This document shows positions 56,305 to 64,000 of a stretch of 64,000 nt of DNA, one piece after another; the stretch's first letter is position 1, and the number at the start of each line of letters is the position of its first letter. Made by a program: the position numbers and the translations under genes. Below the pieces are notes generated by a model, which searched no databases, was not told the DNA's origin, and saw only the letters and a list, made by a program, of their open reading frames with translations. Source of the DNA: Callorhinus ursinus (taxonomy: Eukaryota; Chordata; Mammalia; Carnivora; Otariidae); contig NW_020313044.1 of NCBI RefSeq assembly GCF_003265705.1, forward strand, positions 6,313,400 to 6,377,399, in the 5' to 3' direction.

Positions 56305-56690
56305 TAGAGGAATCCTGAAGGCAGTGTGGATCAGGGATTCAGAAAGCAGGAACTGTGGCTAGTGGAAACCAACACAAGCAAATTTACATCGTGGAGATCT
56401 GAGAAGAGCCTTTAAAATGTGTGACCAGTTTCTGCAGGAATACTGAGCTGTGGTTGGCTGCCATTGTTAATTATGCATGTGGAAAGGGCTTTCTGAAGCC
56501 ATTAGGAACATCCACCCACAGACCTTTCTCTTTCTGATGTCAGGGGCAGATTCTATCCTACTCAAGGTGAGTGTACAGCCTTCACATCAGGGATAATCAT
56601 AATGCTCTGCATTTGTACAGAACAGGCTGTTTCCAAATGGCTTTGCATTCAATGGTGAGGTCACCTTCAGGGCCTTCCTCTCCTGAGCAG
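56305..56690. other. Repeat-poor block, possible conserved DNA
   Basis: Holds a POU/homeodomain-type core 'gttaattatgcatgtgg' near 56466 and 'ggataatcataatgctctg' near 56591. Function not shown. Confidence 0.25.
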
Positions 56691-56694
56691 CAGA

Positions 56695-57060
56695 ATTTGC
56701 TGCCTCCCTACCATTAGTCAGGCCTCTTGATTCAAAGATAGAAAACCAACTCAAACTGGCAGTGGGAGAAAGGGAAATGATTGGCTTACATAACTGAAAA
56801 CATTGGGGGAGTCAGGCTCCAGGCTCAGCCTGTTCCCAGCTCACTCATCAGTCTCATCCATACCTCTCCTCTCTCCATGCTCCCTCTGAAGTGAACCCCT
56901 CCCTGGTCCTTCAACAAGACTTATGTGCACGTGCCTTCTACTCCTCACACGAGGCCTCCATACTGACGGATCCCTATTCACTTCTCCCCCCACTTGCATG
57001 ACTAAAAATAAGATTATTGAGCACGTAGAGGGGTAGGGAATCTCTGAAGATGATGCCCCT
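56695..57060. mobile_element. Possible old interspersed repeat
   Basis: 'accaactcaaactggcagtg', 'attggcttacataactgaaa', 'caggctccaggctcagcctg' recall a common old mammalian repeat. Family not decided. Confidence 0.35.
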
Positions 57061-57069
57061 CCAATGAAC

Positions 57070-57595
57070 CACACCTCTGACAGTCATAGCCCCGTTTGGT
57101 CCTCTCCCCTTCTGAGTCTGGGCGGGCACTGGACTCACTTCTACCAGTAGGATGCAGCAACAGTGGCTCTATTCTGGAGTCCCACCCAGGCCTTACAAAA
57201 GCATGAAGCTTCTATTTCTGCACTTTTGAGATCTCTTAGCTGTCACTTAAGAAGTCCAGCTGGAGAAACCACACACAGAGTCTGTTTGGAGTAAAAGAGC
57301 CGCTGGACAGAGCTGCACGGACAGAGAGGCCCACTTGTCCCAGGCATCCCCACTGAGTCCAAGTCCTCCTGCTACCCCTGCCAAGGGACCGGAGATCTGC
57401 GTGAGCCACCCTGGGTATTCCTGCCCATTTGAGCCTCGGGACGACTATAGCTGAAACCAAATGACCCGTGGGGCAGGATAATCATCAGTGGAGTCCCCCC
57501 AACCCCTAGAATGATGAAAAAACAATAAACAGTTGTAGTTTTAGGCTACTGACATTTGGAGTAGATTGTTACACAGCGATGATAACCCAAACTGA
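57070..57595 (+). mobile_element. Old LTR (MaLR MLT1-like), solo
   Basis: 'ggtcctctccccttctgagt', 'gagatctcttagctgtcact', 'taagaagtccagctggagaa', 'aacaataaacagttgtagtt', 'gagtagattgttacacagcg'. AATAAA-type signal near 57527. Ends not exactly set; a short MIR-like piece follows to ~57640. Confidence 0.6.
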
Positions 57596-57639
57596 GCATC
57601 TTCCAGGTCCTGTGCTAGTTCTGCGTTTATAATTATAAA

Positions 57640-57955
57640 TACAAAATGCACAGTTCATAGCCTCCCACATCTACTCCATCCTCCCAGGCTCATTCTTCTG
57701 GGGGATATTTCCTGACTTTGCTTATCAAATGAGCTGCCCCTCTAATAAGCTCTAACAATACTCTTTATTTCCCCATCTTCGCCCTTTGCACGCTCAGAAG
57801 TAACTTACTTATTTCATGTCTGTTTTCCCTGGTAGGGGGAAGCACTATGAGGGCAAGGCCCACACATGTCTAGCTCACCACTGAGTCATCTGCACCCTGT
57901 GTATCACCTGAGGCATGACAGATGCCCAATTGGCATTTGTTGGACAAGTGACGGG
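57640..57955 (+). mobile_element. L2 LINE 3' end
   Basis: Sense L2: 'ctttatttccccatcttcgc', 'gaagcactatgagggcaagg', 'gtctagctcaccactgagtc', 'catttgttggacaagtga'. Confidence 0.6.
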
Positions 57956-57959
57956 CAGT

Positions 57960-58344
57960 AGCCTCCCCCTAGTCTGCTTTTTTTTTTTTTTTTTTATGTT
58001 GGAGAAGATGCTGGGATGATGACTCCTTCACTTCCCACAGGACAACTGAGAGAAGACAAGTCCTTGTTAAGGGGTTTGGAATGCTCAAGTCCTACAAGAG
58101 CATATATTGGCATAAAGTTGGCATTTGAAGCCATGACATGGGATTGGCTAGCCCAAGCTGTGAACACAGGTACAGAAGAAAGAAAACCATTCTAAAAGCC
58201 AAGCTCTGAGCATCCCAATGGTAAGAGGTCAGACTGAAGAGGAGGAGGCAGCATACCATCTACTTTCTTTCTTATCCCTTCAAAGAATTCAGGAAAACAC
58301 TGACCATACAGGAGGTGGCCAACACTACATGTTGCTTGATGAGT
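57960..58344. other. Stretch with no recognised feature
   Basis: A 17-T run at ~57979-57995. No gene or repeat family recognised. Confidence 0.45.
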
Positions 58345-58680
58345 CTTTGTTATTTGTTTTGTTTTGTGTCGTTTCTTTCGAGATTTTATTTAAATTGTAG
58401 TTAGTTAACATACAGTGTAGTATTCGTTTTAGAGGTTGAGTTTAGTGATTCATCAGTTACATATGACACCCGGTGTTCAATCATTACAAGTGCCCTCCTT
58501 AATGTCCGTCCCTCACTTACCCCATCACCCCCGTCCCCCTTCCCTCCAGCTACCTTCAGTTTGTTCCCTATCGTTCAGAGTCTCTTATGGTTTGTCTCCC
58601 TCTCTGTTTTTATCTTATTTTATTTTTCCTTCCCTTCCCCTATGTTCATCTATTTTATTTCTTAAATTCCACGAGTACTC
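58345..58680 (-). mobile_element. Carnivore L1 3' UTR fragment
   Basis: Reverse-strand L1 3' end: 'gttagttaacatacagtgta', 'gattcatcagttacatatga', 'aagtgccctccttaatgtcc', 'gtctcttatggtttgtctcc', 'catctattttatttcttaaa'. It carries the module lying upstream of those kept in the two copies at 35.7 and 37.9 kb. Confidence 0.85.
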
Positions 58681-58799
58681 CAACAGCCAGACAGATTAGC
58701 TACAGATTTCAAATGACTGGTGAAGGGCTGTGATACCAATTTCAATGTGTATATGTCTGTATAGGGAGAGAGGGTTGGGGGGAGGGTGTTCCCAAATCA

Positions 58800-59577
58800 C
58801 CCAGTAATTCATACAATTTATCACCAAGTATTTCATACAATTCAACTCAATTTTAATACTATCTACGTGGAGAATAGCAGCAGACCCCACAGGTTAAGAG
58901 CTAAATCTCACAAAACTATTCCCCTCTTCCTTCAGACACCAGTCACAAGTCCAAGTTATTACTTCTACTTCTAAGTGACTGGCTATAAATCAGAGGTTCC
59001 CACAACTCCCTCCTTGGGTTTGATTAATTTTCCACAACAGCTCACAGAACTCAGAGAAACAAATTTTACATCATTAGATTGCTGGTTTATTACAAAAGGG
59101 TATAACTCAGAAATAGCCAGATGGAAGAGACATATAAGGCACAGTATGGGGAAAAGGCAAGGAGCTTCCATGCTGTCTCTGACATGCCACTCTCCCCAAA
59201 CCTCCACACGCTCACCCACCCAGAAGCTCTTTGAACCCAGTCCTTTTCCTTTGGAGGGAAGCCCAAGAAGGGTTTCATTACATAGGCATTATGGCTTAGA
59301 TCACTAGCCATTGGTGACTGGTTCAACCTCCAGCCCCTCTCCCCTTCCCAGAGGTCAGGAGAGTGGGAATGAAAGTTCTAACCCGCTGATCAGATGGCAG
59401 ATTCTCTTGGCAACCAGCCCCCGTCCTTAGGTGTGGTCCAAAAGTTACCTCATTAATATAACAAAAGACACTTTTGTGGCACTCATCACAGGAAATTCCA
59501 AATTTTAGGAGCCCTGTGCCAGAAATGGGGATGAAGACGAATACACATTTCTTATTATAAATCACAATATCACAACT
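58800..59577 (-). mobile_element. Old endogenous retroviral LTR (ERVL type)
   Basis: Continuous match to a familiar LTR read in reverse: 'atagcagcagaccccacagg', 'cagaggttcccacaactccc', 'attgctggtttattacaaaa', 'gccactctccccaaacctcc', 'cattggtgactggttcaacc', 'cctcattaatataacaaaag', 'tttcttattataaatcacaa'. Element 5' end is on the right (~59575). Family (MLT2 or relative) is an inference. No retroviral coding region adjoins. Confidence 0.6.
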
Positions 59578-59579
59578 GC

Positions 59580-59875
59580 CTCTCCCTTTATTGCCTTTCT
59601 TTACTCCTTTCTGGCTCCACCTTAACAAAAAGAATGCTCTTTCCAGAGGTTAGTGAGGCTGACACCGATTCTACACTCCTCTTGATTAATATATCCTTTC
59701 TAATATGGAAAATATTATTTCTCCTGTTCTACCTCCTATTGTCTCCATTCGTCATGGTAAGACATGAGGGAAATAAAACGTGGTACAACTTGATAAAAGA
59801 TTCAGATAAGCTATTCTAAATTATTCTGCTTGATTCCCCCACTGAAGGAAAAAATAATGTGCAAAAGCTAAAATA
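59580..59875. other. Stretch with no recognised feature
   Basis: A 61-codon hydrophobic + frame at 59634-59819 is unrecognised and probably chance. Confidence 0.4.
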
Positions 59876-59888
59876 ATAATTCCAGCTA

Positions 59889-60112
59889 AGGTGCTTTTTT
59901 AGACTTTATTTGTTTATTTGTTTGTTTGTTTATTGCCTGTGAGTGGGGGTGGGGTGGGGCAGGCAGAGGAAGAGGGAGAGAGAGAGAATATGAAGGAAAC
60001 TCCATGCTGAGCACAGAGCCGGACACAGGGCTTGACCCCACAACCCTGAGATCATGATCTGAGCTAAAACCAAGAGTCAGATGCTTAACTGACTGAGCCA
60101 CCCAGGTACCCC
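59889..60112 (-). mobile_element. SINEC, older copy
   Basis: Reverse copy with a (TTTG)n tail, 'tgagatcatgatctgagcta' and 'gactgagccacccaggtacc'. Perfect 12-bp duplication 'taattccagcta' at 59877-59888 and 60113-60124. Confidence 0.96.
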
Positions 60113-60134
60113 TAATTCCAGCTATGATTTAATG

Positions 60135-60240
60135 ATAAGTTAGTCTGTGCCCGACACATCTGTAAGTGCTTTATATGCATTATCTCACTTAGTCCTTTCA
60201 TCTACCAAATGAAATAGGCAATATTAGAACAGGAAGAGAA
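60135..60240 (-). mobile_element. MIR SINE fragment
   Basis: 'gcccgacacatctgtaagtg', 'cattatctcacttagtcctt' match the reverse-strand MIR left half. Confidence 0.65.
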
Positions 60241-60679
60241 CTCAAGGATAGCCAAAGGAAAATCACCCACCTAATATCACAATAAACACTTTAGAATGTC
60301 TTGATGTTGTTTAGTACTCATGATATATAACTAGTGGGCAGGCAGATACACAACCAGGGTAGAAGAGTCGAGTGAAAAGATATATAAATTCTTATGAAAA
60401 CGATTAAGAGCAAGCTCATACTTTCCAGAATCTTCTCACTTGGTGGGGGGCGGGGGGTAGAATCTTTGGCAATCTTTATGACCTATGGAGATCTGAAGAA
60501 CTGAGAAATCAATATATCTAATTGGAAGCCTACTGTCTCATGTCAGTATATAACATATCCATGATGTTTTATTTCTTTTCCCATAAATATAGTTTACATC
60601 CTTCAAGTGTTTTAGTTGGCATGTGTTCATCAGTTGCATTGCCATTTTATAGCAACCATATAATTTCAATTCCCTGTCC

Positions 60680-61045
60680 TCTATGAGAAAATAGAAGTTG
60701 ATAATGCATAAAAAAAACTTGTCCAAGGGGCACCTGAGTGGCTCAGTCAGTTGAGTGACCAACTCGTGATTTCAGCTCAGGTCATGATCTTGGGGTCATG
60801 GGATCGAGCCCCACATCAGGCTCTGCACTCAGCAGGGAGTCTGCTTGAGATTCTCTCTCTCCCTCTCCCTCTGCCTCTCCCCCAACTCATGAGCGCACAC
60901 ACTCTCTCTCAAATAAATAAATAAACCTTAAAACAAAAGCAAACAAACAAAAAACTTTGCCCAAGATCTTATAAGTAGTAAGTGGTAGAGCCAGGTTTAA
61001 CCCAGGTCTACATGATTCCAGACACCAAGCTCTGAGCCTCTGCTT
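60680..61045 (-). mobile_element. MIR SINE split by a SINEC
   Basis: Right part after the SINEC: 'ttgcccaagatcttataagt', 'agtggtagagccaggtttaa'. The 'cttgtccaag' before the SINEC is the other target-site copy of 'ctttgcccaag'. Reverse strand. Confidence 0.7.
60728..60950 (+). mobile_element. SINEC, older subfamily, nested in a MIR
   Basis: Forward copy with 'gaccaactcgtgatttcagc' and 'ctgcttgagattctctctct', same older type as 28054. Flanks 'aaaaaacttgtccaag' (ending 60727) and 'aaaaaactttgcccaag' (~60949-60965) are its target-site duplication inside a MIR. Confidence 0.95.
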
Positions 61046-61049
61046 TGTA

Positions 61050-61555
61050 CTTCTCTAAAAGTGGTCAGCGAGGTTGGTGAGCTTAGTATGTGCATGCAAA
61101 TCTCTTGGAATTCTACAGTTTCTGTCAGTTACCAAATGAACAGGAGAGTGACATGGAACCATTTTTACCTTCAAGACACAGTGAGTTCTCAATGTTCTTC
61201 TCTGCTCAAAGTACCAGCTATATATGTTACATAAAGATGGACATGAGTAAGAAACCATGAATAAGGAACCTCTATAAACTATTGCTAGGGAAATACTACA
61301 TAGGAATTGCTGTATCTGAGAACTGAGATTCTGTAAGTTTTTAAACTTAGATTTGAGGCAGAGTGAGATGGGAATTTCTTCCTTGCAGAAGGAAGAACAT
61401 ACACAGAAGCAGGAAGACTACACATGTAGTCAAAGAAGAAAAATGGTTCCCTATTTATAGGTTGTCCTCAAGAAGCAGACATTTGGGTAGGCTTATTAAT
61501 CCCTTCTTCAAGTGATGGTATTGATGCAAATGATAAAAGTAGAATAACACAGCAT
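61050..61555. other. Stretch with no recognised feature
   Basis: No gene or repeat recognised. Confidence 0.45.
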
Positions 61556-61559
61556 ATAG

Positions 61560-61785
61560 GGCAGAGAGTTAGACTGGGGCTCTACATCAGAGGACCATGA
61601 ATGTTAGGCTGAGGAGTATCAATTTTATCAGGCAGTGACAGGCATTGCTAAGGGACAAAGCATCTGAGTGATATGATCAGTACTGTCCTATAATAACAAC
61701 GTACAGAATGGATCCAGGGTGACTGACAGAAGGTGACCAGGAAGACCAAACAGAGGCTGTTGCCATAGATATGGGGTTATATGGT
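61560..61785 (-). mobile_element. L2 LINE fragment
   Basis: Reverse-strand L2: 'ttttatcaggcagtgacagg', 'agcatctgagtgatatgatc', 'acagaatggatccagggtga', 'gaccaggaagaccaaacaga'. Confidence 0.55.
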
Positions 61786-61789
61786 GTTG

Positions 61790-63690
61790 AGATAAAAAAT
61801 TGTATAGCAGGTAACTAGAAAATGTCTGCTGAGGGATGGAAATAACTTTATGCCTATAAATAGAAACGCCACATTGAATATATTTTGGGAAGATTACCTG
61901 ATATCTACAAAGCAGATTATAATGCTATGTAATTTGAAAAGTTATAATATTATAACTTTTTTCTATGTCAGACATATAGCAGGGCCCAGTCTCTTTTTCT
62001 TCTACTTCAGAAACACATCCCTTGTGCTCAAGGCTGTCACTGTGAAAACTTACTCTACAGGGCTCCAGTGTTTCCTCTAAGGTCTAACACCCTTGCTATA
62101 AATTAGTGTCAAATGTCTCCATGCTATTTACACTAATTGGAGTTTGTCTCCAACATGAATTAATATTCAGAATTTCCCTTGTACTACTTGCATCACGCAA
62201 TGAAATTAACATGTTGCTGGAGATAATCTTTATTTTTATTTATTTTTATGTGACATGTGGTAGAAAATTCACAGGAGAGGAAGTCTTATGAACTGAAATT
62301 TAATCTATCATCTAGATTCTCTTTGTGTCAAATTATTTAGGAACATTGAGTTTGTTTTCTCTGAAAAAAAGAAAAGGAAAAAGTATAAAGGGAGAAAAAT
62401 TTATTTATTTGAAAAGAAAGAGAAGGAAACTGTGAACAAGGACGGATGCTTTTAGAACTCTCAGATTTATTATTTCCCATTATTGGCTTTGTATAGGCTA
62501 ATTTCAAACCACTGTCTTCCTGCCTATAGTATGAGGATAGTACATTTGTAACATAGCAACGTATTTCTAGAAATAGATGGGCCTCCCACTGTAGGGAGAG
62601 ACCTAATACGCCCTTATTGCAGTTCATTTTTTCAGTGGCTCTGATGCGAATGCAAAGATTGATTGCTTTGGAAATAGAACTCTGGATCCATGGTCATGGT
62701 AAATAAACTCTCAAGCTTAAGACTTTTTAGTGAGTCTATAAGGAGGAAATAACATGTGGAACATTTATTGAGGGACCTTATATAGAAGAAAATACAAATT
62801 TGTTCTGCCTTAAAAAGAATTTCTTTCCAAGCAGAATATATTATTTTGTATTAATGTTGGCATTCATAGTTATGTTTACCTTATCCACAAATGAGATCAA
62901 ACCATTGGATATGCACATATTGTTCCCAAATGTGCTCAATTTGGGGCAACAATTTAGTGAATATTCAGTTTTCATTCAAAACAGACCTGACTCCATAGAG
63001 CAGTTAAAGATAAACTCACATTTCAAGGCCTTTCTTTATGCCTTAGGACTGGATGAATGCACTCTAATACAGTCCCTTTTCTGAATCTAAGCCTACTGAA
63101 CAATGCCTATATAGCTAATTATTAGACTTACTTGAGAGGTCTAAACCAGAGACTAGGAGTCGTCTCTCATTCCTCGGCCCTATTAGGCACTTGGTCACTA
63201 AGGCCATCTGACTTCTGGGGCAGTCAACACTGTCTATCCAATAGCTGTTTCTGGCCTCGTTTCTTGCTGAGAAAATTCCATCTTGCTTCAAGTGGTGAGT
63301 GACCATGTGCTTCAAGGGGAGACCCCCGTGAATTTTGATTAGTCTAAGCCAAAAACAGCCTTTCCATTCCCCTTGCAAGTGACTGGTTCGGGGGTGGGTG
63401 TGTGACACAATCATGGCCGACTGAATATGAAGACATCTGTTAATAAGAAATATGTGGAATTCAATAGTCCCTTCTCCCCACTTGCACTAGAGGGATTATT
63501 CTGACATGTGGCAATCGATGTCTTTTCCCTAAATTCCAAACTTGACACCCAGTTCGCTACCCCAAGGTACCAGCCTGTTGTCCTCATAATCCTCCAAATG
63601 CAGTGTGTTACATTTATGGAACATACCCCTGACATCATTATGCCTGGGTTTTTTTCCCCTCTGTTCAAATGGCCTTCCCCCATCATCCAT
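61790..63690. other. AT-rich stretch with a perfect palindrome
   Basis: A 24-bp perfect palindrome at 61937-61960 (half-site 'aaaagttataat'). Frames of 60-99 codons at 61850-62291, 62337-62627, 62800-63084, 63115-63414 and 63411-63710 have no recognised domains. No repeat family recognised. Confidence 0.45.
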
Positions 63691-63699
63691 TCATCCTGG

Positions 63700-63950
63700 T
63701 AAATGATCATTCATCCTGACCTACGACCATTCTCTCCCTATTAGAGTTACTCATCGCTTCTTTCATGCTACATTACACACTATGCACACACTACTGTAAT
63801 GATCACAATGCATTAAAATAACCAATTGATGTACCTGTCTTCTCTACTCCTCCATGTCCTCCTCAGGAACAGATATTAAGTTTATCATTGCATCCATAGC
63901 ACCCAGTATAGATCTTAGCCAGATATTCAATATATAAATATTGAGTGAAG
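63700..63950 (+). mobile_element. L2 LINE 3' end
   Basis: Sense L2: 'catcctgacctacgaccatt', 'ctcctcaggaacagatatta', 'atcattgcatccatagcacc', 'atataaatattgagtgaag'. Confidence 0.55.
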
Positions 63951-63952
63951 TT

Positions 63953-64000
63953 AAAGGAAGGAAGGAAGGAAGGAAGGAAGGAAGGAAGGAAGGAAGGAAG
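63953..64000. repeat. (GGAA)n microsatellite, runs off the window
   Basis: At least 11 tetranucleotide GGAA/AAGG units directly following the L2 3' end and continuing past the last base. Confidence 0.97.

Noticed and set aside
62800..63084. 94-codon frame with a hydrophobic N-terminal stretch
   Set aside because: AT-rich DNA readily yields Phe/Leu/Ile-rich frames; no signal-peptide context, homolog or splice signals seen.
63953..64000. Regular short repeats resembling an array
   Set aside because: Pure tetranucleotide microsatellite with no spacers; not a CRISPR array, and the genome is mammalian.

Overview
This is a piece of mammalian nuclear genome, almost certainly from a carnivoran. The clearest evidence is nineteen copies of the tRNA-derived carnivore SINE (SINEC / CAN-SINE), recognised by the head 'ggcgcctgggtggctcag', the body 'ggctcaggtcatgatc', a CT-rich block, 'aaataaataaaatctt' and an A tail. 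Many copies are bounded by clean target-site duplications. The SINE bodies ('catcgggctccctgctcagc') look like the type I associate with bears, seals and mustelids (Arctoidea). No copy of the young dog-type SINEC_Cf and no felid-type body was seen. The arctoid assignment rests on memory of these families and is an inference.

I found no protein-coding gene, tRNA, rRNA or recognisable ncRNA. The open frames are short (longest 165 codons), mostly cross repeats or low-complexity tracts, and none resembles a known protein. The window reads as intergenic or deep intronic DNA with moderate to low GC and no visible CpG island.

Layout. 0-1.3 kb: AT-rich DNA with a TA/TG microsatellite and an A-run, reminiscent of an mRNA 3' UTR or its retrocopy. 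1.3-5.7 kb: SINEC, L2, a carnivore L1 3' end and an old retroelement end. 6.3-7.2 kb: three MIRs in a row. 7.6-9.2 kb: repeat-poor. 9.2-12.4 kb: MIR-rich. 14.5-20.5 kb: MIR, MER5-like, L2 and SINEC copies plus a solo LTR-like insert inside a MIR. 20.5-21.1 kb: repeat-poor DNA with a strong hairpin. 21.7-28.7 kb: L2, MIR and SINEC. 28.0-30.6 kb: five SINECs in one orientation, with a (GT)n tract and a 10-N assembly gap. 31-39 kb: L1M and L2 remnants and two young L1 3' ends, one inside an older L1. 40-50 kb: L2, L1M, a MaLR LTR and a nested L1M/MIR/SINEC stack. 50-60 kb: MER5-like, MLT1-like LTRs, a long L2, an L1 3' end and an ERVL-type LTR. 60-64 kb: SINEC, MIR, L2 and a terminal (GGAA)n tract that runs off the window.

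The interest lies in insertion history: nested elements with readable target-site duplications, two very small A-tailed insertions, a 59-nt hairpin, a 24-bp perfect palindrome and a few repeat-poor blocks that could be conserved regulatory DNA. I saw no undescribed biological system here. Names of old repeat families come from recall of consensus sequences and need RepeatMasker confirmation; their boundaries are good to roughly 10-30 bases, whereas SINEC and L1 boundaries set by target-site duplications are good to a few bases.
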